Below are positions 36,301 through 47,045 of a DNA stretch of 64,000 nucleotides, piece after piece. The stretch comes from Owenia fusiformis (lineage: Eukaryota; Annelida; Polychaeta; Sabellida; Oweniidae): the NCBI GenBank assembly GCA_903813345.2, contig CAIIXF020000011.1:20317754-20381753 (forward strand). The letters are read 5' to 3'. The notes under the pieces are model-generated. The model saw nothing but the letters and a program-made list of their open reading frames with translations. It ran no database searches and was not told where the DNA came from. The stretch's first letter is position 1. Every line of letters starts with the position of its first letter. The translations under genes and the position numbers were made by a program.

Positions 36301-39300
36301 CTATAAATATTGTAAAATCATAATAAAGAAAATATATAACAAAGACACAGGGTGAACAATATCGCACCCACCAAGCAGAATGACCACAATATAGCACCTT
36401 AGGGTGTGATGAAACCTACCATATATTAGGCTAGGGTTGACTTCTTTCAACTGTTTTACCACATCTTTGATCTTCAGTAGGAATGACTTGGACCCGATGT
36501 AACCTGAAAGAATTGTCCAACTTTTATACAAACTCAAGGTGTCCCAAAAATGTACTGCCTTAATAAAAATGTTAATAACTTTGATACATATCAAACAGGC
36601 TACTTGACAAGTGAAAGTGAACTTCTGTTTTTAGTTAGACTCACACAGTCTCAGCATTTTGACAGAAAAAACTTCATTATAATGGATTTTTTAGATGATA
36701 TACAGGCATTTTTTGTCAAAAAACTTTGTAACGAAGCAATTTAACCCTCTGGTGTGTAAAACAATTTATGAAGAATTACAACTTAATGATATGCAATTTT
36801 AAAATATTCTAGCTTGTGATAAGCCATACACCCCCTGGGGTGTCTTTATCATCATAACGTAAATATGTTATATATGTTAATATGATTTTAATAAATAAAT
36901 AGATTTAAAAAAAATATTCACAAGTTTCAAATGTATTCAATGTTAACTGAACTTACCTGTGAGTAAATGTGTATATTGATGTATGTTATTTGATATAAGG
37001 CCTTCAAACAGATCTCCCAGCTCTGCCTCATTCAGCACTTGACCTTTAAATGACATGTACCCTGAAAAAATCAACAAAATTTAATTTATCACACAAAATA
37101 GGACAATTATTAAAAAACAAAGCAGCTCATAATTTCACAAAGAATGATATTTGTATACTGGTGGGACTTGTGGGATATTGCTATAAGCCCATGAAGACAC
37201 AGAGTGATAAATATCGCACTTTAAATATCAAAATGGCCACCATGTAATTGACCCGAATAAATGTTGGGAATAGTATGCTCTTGCAGCTGTAAAAAATTAG
37301 TCAAGAATGTTTAAGATATATATAATGAAATAGGTAATATTTTTCAATGCTTCACGTAGATATTAATTCTTCTACATATTACTATATAATACATCGTTCA
37401 AAATGGAGTATTTGGTTGAAATGGCATTTCCCCAAATTAATTTTTCAATTTTTCTGAAAGTACAGAACTGCCTTCTGAAGAGGAAATAATATGGAAGACA
37501 AATTACTTGAATGACGCAGATATTACCCCCACTCAAAATTAGTAGTGGGTAATTGATTTTTGACTCGGAACATTCTGGAAATAATTTGATGGAAACTGTG
37601 CTGTGTAAATCGAAATTAATCTCGATCAATAATGCCGTTATTAATTTCCTCTATCTTCTTATCTAACACAGCTTTACTCGTCTCTCGTATTTCATGATAA
37701 GAAAATAAGGGTTCAGTATCTGAATATCTTTGAATTGAATAAAGTATTTCTCAGATTAGCGAATTTCTTTCAATATTATATTGTACATACCTCAATGATT
37801 CAGTCATCGATTTCCTAGATGAAAATGTTTCTCTGTGTAACCCCAATTTTTTCTCCTGATTTTTTTTAGAAAACCTGATTTTTCTCAAGAATATATATAA
37901 ATATGATCACCCAAAAAGGAAATTCCAGAATAAAATAAACAAGCACTCAAGGCAAACATTTAAACAAAACAATAAATCATACAAACCCAAGTCGAAGCAA
38001 AAACTATAAGTTTGATTTCTACATTCTATATCCAACTCACCTGTATGATTTGAAAACTGCACTGAGTTGATCGTGTCTACCTCAAACCCTAAGACCTGAA
38101 ATTAAAGGAACCGTGGGTTTATCTAATCAGTAGAAATAATCTTGATTTACGTCATTAAATATTCAAAATTCAGTCAAAGTGATGTCAAATTTGAAATCTA
38201 CACGTAAACGTTGTTCTAGAAATATCGTTCCGAAAATTGTTTATCAACTTTGAAAATCTAATTTTTTTGGGGAAATGTGACTTCTAGTTAGGGTTGATTC
38301 CCAATAGACCCCATGTTACAAAACCACAAAAAGTGAAATAAATTTTCTTGTATTGGACAGATAACATTTCTTTTACTGGACATATTTCAATTTGCATAAA
38401 TATTAGATACATAAGGGTTATATGAAAAGTGAACCATCAAAACAGATGTAATTTAAGTTAAAGGGAACTTCTACTAAACCCGCCATGTTATTTGACCCAA
38501 AAGAGCCACCTGATGGTGAAACTGGTAACTTCCTACTCACATCTGTGTTATTAAAATTGTAACAGTAATAAACAAATTAATACACATTGAGTACCAACAT
38601 TTTCAAGAACTATGGAAAAATTAAGATGGCTACCAAAAGGTTAATCAGTTGTCATCAACTTGGAACGCTCTAACTTATACAAATAAGAAAATCCAATAGG
38701 AGATTTTCCTGGAATCACATTGACAAGATCAGAAAGAAGGACACCACCACAATCACGATAATGATCAAGCGATTATCATGACAAGTATATCTCCCTGATA
38801 AATAGATGTGTATCTCATACTTGAGTAGGTTTTGGGTAGATATCACCCGGGAATATATATCATATCTTAGGAGCAGGCAGGATATATTGTACATATTATA
38901 ATACAATACATTACTATTTTGCACTGTATATGTTCCGCTCCAGGCCAAATGCGGGCAGATATAATATATCCATCCCGCTCCCGGGAATTTTTCAAAAGTT
39001 TTAAAAAGTTTAAAAATTTAAAAGTTTTAAATTTCAATTTTAAATTTTTTTAAAAAGTTTAAGTGTTACAATTTCATTGTATTGAACTACATGTAAAGGA
39101 ATATCACTAAAAATATAAATTGTGCTTTTACAGTATAGGCCTAACTTGTCTTTTGAAAAAGGTGGAACCCCAAACCGACTCATGTATGAGATACACCAGT
39201 TATGTACGGTCGGTTTTGGATATAGGGTCTATCCCTCGAGAAATATTTATTTATTCCATACTTGGACGTGTCACAGGTCCATAAAGCAGGTTTGTAAAAA

Positions 39301-40292
39301 ACTATTTTTTCATCGGTGGGCAAATAGCTTTAAGGTCCCACTCCGAGCGGGCAGATATAGTATATCTGCCCACTATGTCATAATCGCGCTCGCATATTGG
39401 TTAATTTATTGTAACGTTCGCATATGTAAACGACAAAGAAGGAAAGGAGCATCAAAAACTGGACATGAATATTCAAAAATATTTCCATGGTTGAACTGTG
39501 GCCAATTCTGGGGGGCAATTGAACAATGTGTGCCAGATGACCAAGAATGGTATGGGATAAACAGATTATCCTACAGGCGGTTCAGGATATTGGGATTATC
39601 CCGAGGCAAATATAATATATCAGCCCGAGGGCCGTAGGATAATCTCTCCCCTTGGTCCCTCGGGGAATATAAATATATCCCTCAGGATATACCTTGTATC
39701 CAAAACCTCCCAGTAAATCTTTTCCATTTCTATGGAATCCCCCTTCCATTGTGCGAAGTCCCAGTGGCGGATCCAGGAACCAACAGGGGGGGCTCAAATT
39801 TGAGGTCAGAGAAAAAACCGCCCCTAAAACTGAAAAAGTGGGGCCAAATTTTGAAAATTTGAGCCCCGTTTTCTTCAAAATTTGGCCTAAAATTAAAAAA
39901 ATAAGGCCTTAGAAGGCCCAATAATGACCAAAAGGCCCACCTAAAAAAAATTTCGGCCCAACTTTTTTGTTCTGGGCCAACCTTAGGGGGGGGGGGGCCC
40001 GGGCCCCATGGGCCCCCCCTGGATCCGCCATAAAGTCCCCCCTTCACCTCAACACCCCACCCCCTTTCATTATAAAATAAACCCAAAAAATAGAGGCCCC
40101 TTGGTAAATCCTGAAGCTATGCCACGGATTTAGTCCACCACTGACACCAGTGCTATGAAATGAAATGAATAAATTTGAAGTTCAAAAATTATTTCAAACA
40201 TTCAACCTCACCTGCAAAGGGAAAGTAGCACTTTTATTGCCAACATATCCGTGTACTACATGGCTCTGTATAGACAGCACTCTACAATCCAT
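30360..40292 (-). CDS. PDXK: Pyridoxal kinase
   Basis: Complete minus-strand gene of 10 exons: 40292-40212, 38095-38041, 37061-36957, 36503-36420, 35812-35778, 33119-33034, 32269-32121, 31601-31480, 31074-31008 and 30472-30360. All have GT-AG borders and phases agree, giving 298 aa (human 312). It phosphorylates pyridoxal, pyridoxine and pyridoxamine with ATP in the cytosol to make pyridoxal 5'-phosphate. Landmarks in order: [20 protein letters not shown] with [96 protein letters not shown] and [15 protein letters not shown]. The GTGD motif (about 218-221) holds the catalytic Asp. No key residue appears missing. Introns carry several small elements, including one with a transposase remnant (34973-35532). 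Confidence 0.96.
31905..32075. repeat. GTGGTGACATATTG dispersed repeat with ~30-bp minisatellite
   Basis: CACCACTTGCCACTTGTTAT at the left; the right end AACAATATGTTACCACTTGT and GGTGGTGACATG match the same family on the other strand. Between them are repeats of CCAACTGTCAAACACCAAC and CACTGAACACCAAC. Lies in a pyridoxal kinase intron. Confidence 0.55.
32312..32492. mobile_element. ACAGTAAAACCTGT-type repeat in PDXK intron
   Basis: Left end ACAGTAAAACCTATATATAT, right end GGCATTCAGACAGGTATTAC. Interior GTGAACAC motifs. Related to 27582-28087 and the other copies. Confidence 0.55.
33632..33802. repeat. 52-bp tandem repeat, about 3.3 copies
   Basis: Units start at 33632, 33684, 33736 and 33788. 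Each has GTGCAAATGTATTTATAAAG or a near variant, TGGTGCAAGGATTTGTG and AAAAATATACAATAC. The period is exactly 52 bp and no indels are seen. Located in the PDXK intron between the exons at 35778 and 33119. Confidence 0.85.
34973..35532. mobile_element. Deleted IS630/Tc1-mariner element with ~165-bp inverted ends
   Basis: The arms pair over about 165 bp. Left TACATCATTCAATTTCCTAC matches the complement of right GTAGCAAATTGAATGATGTA, and the ends carry GAAACCCTG. On the minus strand, 35347-35147 encodes a transposase piece ([18 protein letters not shown], then [18 protein letters not shown]). This resembles the WGYLKDRVY...IPPEM segment at the C-terminus of DDE_3 transposases. The rest of the transposase is gone. 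Lies in a PDXK intron. Confidence 0.75.
35147..35347 (-). pseudogene. Transposase C-terminal fragment (DDE_3-like)
   Basis: A 66-codon open stretch within the element at 34973-35532. The [20 protein letters not shown] motif and the following [13 protein letters not shown] align with the C-terminal tail of IS630/Tc1-type transposases. No catalytic DDE residues are covered, so it cannot encode an active enzyme. Confidence 0.65.
38960..39722. repeat. Inverted-repeat, CCCGAG-rich region upstream in PDXK intron 1
   Basis: GGTTTTGGATATAGGGTCTA (39210-39229) followed by TCCCTCGAG is the inverse of CCTTGTATCCAAAACCTCCC (39692-39711) preceded by CCTCGGGGAATATAAATATA. A smaller palindrome, CGGGCAGATATAGTATATCTGCCC, lies at about 39349-39372 (written here in two overlapping halves: CGGGCAGATATA, TATCTGCCC). 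Long open frames here arise from the repeats and match no protein I know. Confidence 0.5.
39763..40031. mobile_element. GGCGGATC-family MITE, copy 3
   Basis: Left end AGTGGCGGATCCAGGAACC, right end CCCTGGATCCGCCAT. The interior shares TCAAATTTGAGGTCAGAG and AAGGCCTTAGAAGGCCCA with copy 1. Lies in the first PDXK intron, about 180 bp from exon 1. Confidence 0.75.
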
Positions 40293-41345
40293 GTCTGATC
40301 AATCTTTGATGTGTATTTATCTGGAAATAAGTGTCTTATTGACAAGAAATTATTCGTCATTTGTTCTGAAAATCATTTTAAATTTTCGTAGTATGTAAAT
40401 TTTACGAGTTAAAAATAATGACAAATAAAAATAAATGGGACGTTACAAAGTAATTAGATAAATAGAAACAACATGAGATATTTACTATATTATGTATTTT
40501 AATAAAGATTAGAAAATTAAACAGAAAATATGGGGAAATATTTATTATTTGAATTGAAGTTTGCTGACATATATCTCAGGGAAGTTCTCTCGAGATTTGA
40601 AGCAGACCACGGGATCAGGTAGATTTTGTAAATCCACTCCTCCTTTTTCTATTCTCATTGATCTCCTTGAATCTAACGCAAATTAAGGTACGATTGAAGT
40701 ATGGCATTATTATTGGATGTATGACTCGTTTGTTTGTATATTTTTGGCGCTTGTCATTGCCTTAATGTGTGAAGAATTGCAGTGACAAATATGTCAATAA
40801 ATTTCATTCATTGTCTGTGTTTGTGACTTACTGAACTTAGCTGGCTCAAAAGCCAGCTGACACACCGTTAGAATATACCGGCGTGTGAAGCGTTTTTCCC
40901 CAACTTCCAGCTGGTGCGCTTGCATAAGTAACGGTATTTAGGAAGATAATTGAATAATACGTGCCCTTTTTTTGCCGCGTGGTGTCAACAAGTTCTATTT
41001 GTTGTGTAATTTGCAGTTAAATTGGAGAAATTCTGTTCCGGCGCGCACCATTCTTAATTTTTTGCGCATGCGCTCAATTTATTCTCTTCATTGCAATGCC
41101 AACGGAAGTTCCCAGAGCTGACTTCTGTCAGCTCGGTAGAGTAGTACTGAACTGTCTTTCTGTCTACAGCTAAGGCACTGTCCATTGAATATTCATCTGA
41201 ACTAGTGAGCCCTTTTTTGACTAGATCTAGTGTTGCAAGTTGTGAAGAAAACTAGAGTCAACTCTAATATGAAAAAATGAAGCCAGTAGTCGACGAAAAA
41301 ATGCACAGACACGGGAACAAGAGTTCATCCCCCTCCCACTCACTA
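40293..41345. other. 5' flank of pyridoxal kinase gene
   Basis: Expected promoter and 5' untranslated region of PDXK, transcribed leftward. It contains the palindrome AGCTGGCTCAAAAGCCAGCT (40839-40858), CpG-richer sequence near 41040-41110, and a TGCGCATGCGC motif (41063-41073). No other gene seen. Confidence 0.45.
41063..41073. promoter_or_regulatory. NRF1-type palindromic site
   Basis: TGCGCATGCGC matches the NRF1/EWG consensus exactly. It is about 770 bp upstream of the PDXK start codon, in a locally CpG-enriched stretch. Whether it marks the PDXK promoter is inference. Confidence 0.45.
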
Positions 41346-42975
41346 TTTATTTATTTATTTATTTATTTAGAAAAAATGTATATACAATAATAATACATGA
41401 CTAATACTGACACCAAATGGCATATAAAAGTATAATGTCAAGTATCAAAAAAAAAGTATCACTAGCAAATATAAAAAATATATATATATAGTCTAACTAG
41501 TTTACAAGGGTATATAGGTATATGAGTTTCATATATACAAGTATTTACATGATATAACATAGTACAATGCATACACTAAGCATGTATGTACGTTGTGTTT
41601 AAATGATGTGCCATGACTATTGTAATATACAATGCGTGGATAGTAAATAAAGATGTTTAATAAGACAGATTTTTTATAAGTAGCTTGACAAGAGGTCAGA
41701 TTTGTAGGCCTTTTTAAAGGAGGTTATAGATTTTGACATTTTTGTGGAATTTTTAAGAGAATTCCATAGTGAAGGCCCATTCCGTTTTATGGAAAATTTG
41801 TTCGCATGTTCAATATGGAAGTTGTCACATTGGCGGGTATTATAACTATGTGTATCACTGTTTATTTGGAAATTTGTATCGAGTAGTGAATTTAGTATTT
41901 GGTCACCATCTTTTACTTGGTACATGAAAATTGCTGTATTCAGCTTATTTATATCATATATATTCAGAAGATTAAGTTCTTTGAATAATGGAGCTGTATG
42001 ATCAAGGTATTTTTTTCCTAAAACAATGCGAACAAATCGTTTTTGAATCATGTGAATTTTATTAAGATAAGATTTGGAGTTGTTACCCCAAATAATATTG
42101 CAGTAATTGAGTTGAGAGTGAATAAGAGAGTAGTATATTCTGAGCAAAGCACTTTTTGTTAAAAGATTATGGACTCCATACAAGACCCCAATGCACTGAG
42201 AAATCTTTTTTTCTAAGTTTTTGATATGCTCTTTGAAAGTTAAATTGGCATCAATAGCTATTCCTAAGAAAGATATAGTGATGTCTTGCTTGATTTTGGT
42301 GTCATTTATTTTGAGAAAATGATTGTTAGAAGTTTTACCTGGTCCAAAGAGAATCCATTTAGTTTTGTCAATGTTTAAAGAAAGTTTATTGGCATTGATC
42401 CAGTCACTGAGCTTTGAAAGTTCTTCATTTGCGGTGTCAAATAGAGTGGGTAAATCTTTGTGAGAGGCCAAGAGATTGGTATCATCAGCAAATAGTATGA
42501 ATTCAAAGAAATCAGAGGATTTGTAGATGTCATTTATGTAAAGAAGAAATAAAATAGGACCAAGCACTGAACCTTGAGGGACACCATGAGATAATGAGGT
42601 TTGTTTCGATTTACAGCCATTAGAAATAACAGTCTGAAGACATTGAGTTAAGTAACTTTGAAACCAAGAAAGGGTAACACCGCGCATTCCGTAGTGTGAG
42701 AGTTTATCTAATAATATATTATGATCAATAGTGTCAAATGCTTTTGAGAAGTCTAATGATATCCCTAGTGAAGGAATTTTGCTTTCATTTGCACATCTTA
42801 TCTTTTCAATAAAAGTTAGAAGTGGCATGTATGTAGACTTTTTCTTCTGGAAACCAAATTGGTTTTTATAAAGTATTTCAAATTTGTTTAGAAAGCTTAC
42901 AAGGCGAGAGTGTACGCATCTCTCGAGTAATTTTGAAAATACGGATAACACTGAAATGGGCCTGTAGAACTATTA
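41346..42975 (-). mobile_element. 5'-truncated non-LTR retrotransposon (reverse transcriptase)
   Basis: Minus-strand LINE. The open frame from about 42970 to 41674 begins mid-domain at YRPISVLSVFSKLLE. It carries the reverse transcriptase motifs DFSKAFDTIDH, SHGVPQGSVLGPILFLLYIND and FADDTNLL, then the usual C-terminal part of jockey/CR1-type ORF2 (SWFQSYLT, FLGIAIDANLTF and YNTRQCDNF). The frame is intact over 425 codons. Upstream the frame is closed, so the endonuclease and N-terminal part are missing: typical 5' truncation. Downstream of the stop is an AT-rich 3' region ending in (AAAT)n at 41346-41371, read on the minus strand. The intact frame suggests a fairly recent insertion. Confidence 0.92.
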
Positions 42976-44895
42976 GGTAGAAAAAAGACTGTATTATTTT
43001 ACATTAGCTATACAGTGACTGGGGGGGGGGGATTTAAATCTTCCTGTGCCTGTGAAAAAATGTGTCTTTTGATGTACATGTATTCATTTCTAGTGATAGA
43101 ATTATTTTGTGTGAATTCACTTCCAAAACAGTCTATTAATTGATGCCTTAATTAACACAAAGATCTAGGTTAGATCATATTGTTGTTATATTCTTTCAAT
43201 AAACAGCTCTATTTCTCCTAAACTAGCATTACACTTACGTTATGTTTTTATTTTTCTATGCGAACATCTAACATTTGTTGTAATAAGGCTTGCTATGGCA
43301 ACTTAAAGCAGATATGAAATGGTATTTTTAACCTAAAGGAATCAATATAATTTTTTGATAAATGTATTTGGACATGTTTTCTCATCAGTAGTGTGAAAAT
43401 CATTTCACTCCAACGATTGCTTAATAAGCAATATTGGAATTGGTTGTGACATTATTGGCCCCCACGTGATCTCTCACTGGTCCCCACGTGGCCTGTTTTG
43501 GTCCATTAGATCATGACGTCATAATGCCAAAATGTTTTGTTATTTGTTTACACAACAATCAAATGGTTGCCGTGACGTTGTGATTACTAAGGAACCAATA
43601 AACCAAAGCTATATTTTGTATATGACGTTACTAATCACGTGGGGGCCAATTTGATTGATCAGTTAGTTTTATTTCGTTATCTATGACCGTTAGCAGTTAT
43701 CTAACATTTATTTTATAATGGCTATCGCAAGAACTCTACGTTGGGCTTACAATGGTGAAAACTGCATTTTTGTAGCTGCAAGTTGAGAAAAGCTATTTCA
43801 GTTGTCCTTTAAATGGACTATAGCAGTCGCGATTGTGGACCCTGAAGTCTATGTGATTATTCAAGATCCTCAATGCGTCGATATCACGATCGACTCTACA
43901 ACTATTTTCTGCACCACTATTTATGACTGAAATGTGTGTTCAGTGAGTCAATAGCATGTTTATCTACATGTATACTGTATACCTTTAACAATGCTACCCA
44001 AGATATAAACTTCAGTGTATAGCTGGAATCTTTGATTTATACCTCATGATGAATTGTTCCATTGTGGTACATGTAATATATGAATGATCTGTCGTTTTGT
44101 ACTATTGTATTCAAATCAGTCAAAGTTACAATCCCTTATATACATGTAAGTTTGGTGACGAGAAGTTTTCATTGGATTCAGTGCCTTTGTTTCGTTATTT
44201 TTAAGTTTGGTCCTTCAATACAAAAGTTCAGAAATTGATAACTTTGATGATTTTTTCAAATCACCATGCATAAACAGGTCTTTAATAAGTTATCCTAAAG
44301 GGAACTTCCACTTGCCAAATTTATGGAGGGGAGTGTATTATATTTTTTTCTATGTCAATCTTTTCTAAATATGCTAAACTTCAAAAGTAAAGAAATGTTC
44401 ATTGTCTAACCGGGTTAAAAGGAAGAATATAATTATTATGTTTTAGATATAATTGTACTATTGGTTTCTATGAGAACTAAAATTTTGAAATGCAATTTTC
44501 TCTGAACCATTTTCATGCATTGATGAGTTCATTTCTCGCTTATTTATGAATAGATTTTCTTAATTTTTTCGGCAAAAACATGTGAGGATGAATTGGTGTG
44601 AATAATCACTTAATAAAAGATACTTGTGACCTCTAAAAGTTTACCCTTTGCATTCGTTTGACTTGACTTCTTAAAAGAGAGCTTCGTCTTCACTCTTTCA
44701 AACTAAAAGAAACCTGTGAACTCACCGCGCCAATCAGTGTTCGTCGGCCGAATTTGACCGATGTTCTTTATATGGTCATTCCACGCACGCAGGGTACTAA
44801 AAGTTAGTTTTAAATAAATTGATGATTTTTGAACAAAAAATCCTTCAAAAACCACTTTTTGAAATTAAAAAAATAGTTTCACATATCACAATGAT
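42976..44895. other. Intergenic region with small repeats
   Basis: No gene supported. Contains a 10-G run near 43021, the second copy of the dispersed repeat (43172-43322), and a pair of inverted GGCCCCCACGTGAT / ATCACGTGGGGGCC blocks (43459-43472 and 43635-43648) that may be ends of a 0.2-kb MITE. Confidence 0.45.
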
Positions 44896-45566
44896 AACAG
44901 TACTGTCAACCCCCAAAGATTTTCTCGCGGGACAGATTTTTAGACCCAGTGCCCAAAATTTGCGGGATTTTGCGGGACATCTACTAAATTCGCGGGATTT
45001 CGCGCGACATTTAAGGGATTTGCGTGATTGCGCTTATAGGCCAATTTTTTTTATCAAATTCTCGGGATTTCGCGGGACCATTCGAGGGACAAACACCCTA
45101 ATTGCGGGACAGTTAACAGGTTTACCAGCAAAAACTTCATAGAGGGACAGATTTTCTAGAAAAAGTGCCCTAAATTTGCGGGATTTCGCGGGACATCCAC
45201 CTAAATTTGCAGGATGTCCCGGGACATTCAAGGGATTTGCGTGATTTGGACTAATGTAAAAGCGTGTAAAAGTACTTAAATCAAACTTTCAGATACTGAT
45301 TAATCAAATATAATGCACCGTTACATTGTAACTTAAATAAACGTCAACATAACTTCACAAAATACGCATAGCATAGAAATATTATTAAACTTTATTGTAA
45401 TTTATCAAAAACAAAAACCATGCTTCAGGTGTGAGTATCGTAATCTAACACGAAATTCAAAAATTTGGAACAATACTTTGCACTTCTGGCGTCGTGACCA
45501 AATATATATGAAACGCTTACCCCCAAAATGTTATATATCAAAATGTACCTTTTCATATACTGTAGG

Positions 45567-45655
45567 CATGGGCTTTCAATTGAAAGCCCATAATGTTATA
45601 TATCAAAATGTACCTATTCATATCCTGTAGGCATGGGCTTTCAATTGAAAGCCCA
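45567..45655. mobile_element. Two 25/26-bp palindromes in a 63-bp tandem duplication
   Basis: CATGGGCTTTCAATTGAAAG plus CCCAT at 45567-45591, and the same with a final G at 45630-45655. The intervening AATGTTATATATCAAAATGT is also present left of the first copy, so a palindrome and its flank were duplicated as a unit. The outer flanks CTGTAGG and GTATAGG agree at five of seven positions, possibly a decayed target duplication. Confidence 0.75.
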
Positions 45656-45707
45656 TGGTATAGGGGTTCGATTAATCTACATCAAATTATAGGGAATGAG
45701 GTTACTT

Positions 45708-46635
45708 TTCTAGATAGGGTTTGTAGAAAAAACCGGGTACCGGGTAGTAAATCCTCAATGCTGGGTTCAAACTTGGTACCCGGTCGAAAAAACCGGGTAC
45801 CCAAAAAACGAAATATACGAATATACAACATAATTAGATCATTAGAAAACGTGTAAGATTTGTTTTGAATTTACAAAAATGTATGTAACTTCCTTCAAAA
45901 TTGAGCTAGAAGCTTCAAATAAAAAGCATTTTAAGCCTCTTTTCTTCCTCTATCATCATGGTCATATTTCCATTGGTAATGAAGGGGGAGGGGGGGGGTG
46001 CGATCGCACCATCACACCCTCTCCTGGCTACGCCAATGACATTGTAAGACGATTTGAATAACAAGGCAAATCAATTTTACTCTATTTTCAATGGTTCGTA
46101 TGTTGGTACGTGAATTGTTTTGATTATGATTTAAATCTGTAAATTGCTATCGTTGCTTTAGCAGAGAGGTGACGTGTGTTAATTTACATGATGCAATGTG
46201 TAAGATTTTGATTATTAATCATAATTTAAGTTATCCCAACTGTCGACAAAATGTCCACTGAATTGTCCACTAAATTGTTATGTCTTACAATGTCATAGGC
46301 GTAGCCAGGAGAGGGTGCGATGGTGCGATCGCACCCCCCTCCCCCCCATAACCAATGAGAATATGGTCATGACGATAGAGGAAGAAAAGAGCCTTAAAAT
46401 ATGCTTTTTATTTGAAGCTTCTAGCTCAATTTTGAAGGATGTTACATACATTTTTGTAAATTCAAAACAAATCTTACACGTTTTCTGATAATCTAATTAT
46501 GTTATACTCGTATATTCGTATTTTTTGTTTTTTGGGTATCCGTTTTTTGACCGGGTACCGGGTACCAAGTTTGAACCCAGCATGGAGGATTTACTACCCG
46601 GTACCTGGTTTTTTCTACAAACCCTTTCTAGATAT
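45708..46635. mobile_element. 0.93-kb fold-back element, long arms
   Basis: Left arm 45708-46048 and right arm 46283-46635 are inverted copies. Ends are TTTCTAGATAGGGTTTGTAG and CTACAAACCCTTTCTAGATA. Inner marks include ACCGGGTACCGGGTA, GTGCGATCGCACC and GGCTACGCC. The spacer is about 235 bp and AT-rich. No coding sequence. A half-copy of one arm lies at 23735-23872. Confidence 0.85.
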
Positions 46636-47045
46636 CAGCGTCCATTTATTGTAACTCGCGTTTGCTAACATTTGCTCAGTTCTGAGATGAAGGCCACACG
46701 GATAGTAAAAAGGCCAACGTTGGAACTAGTTGTGACCTACATCCCTATTGTCGTAATTAAAATGAAAGTTGAACCCTTCCTCTTTATTTTGATACCAAAC
46801 AACAGCATGCTAGGTACTTAAAATTAGGTAAACTTTACTCCTCAAAAGTGCAAAAACTTAGCTTCTTATATAAGATAAGATAATCACAATATAGGGGATT
46901 GCAACAATTTCGGAAATTCGCGGAGGTCGAAAGCCACATTTGTGGGACTTCGCGGGACATTGCGGGACACGCGAATTAGCCTAATTTTGATCGAATTCGC
47001 AGGATAATCCCGCCATTCGCGGGACACTTGACAGCTCTGTGATAA

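Larger units (their letters stand above)
44896..47045. repeat. GCGGGAC-repeat element with internal fold-back insertion
   Basis: Clusters of GCGGGATTTCGCGGGACAT-like units at 44930-45245 and 46905-47030. The outer parts ATGATAACAGTACTGTCAA (left) and TTGACAGCTCTGTGATAACA (right) are inverted relatives. The two clusters look like arms of one element. The fold-back at 45708-46635 and two palindromes at 45567-45655 lie between them. Confidence 0.5.

Noticed and set aside
39122-39637. 171-codon plus-strand frame
   Set aside because: Spans an inverted-repeat region; the [15 protein letters not shown]-like peptide recurs on the opposite strand from the other arm, so it is repeat-derived. No family match and no splice context.
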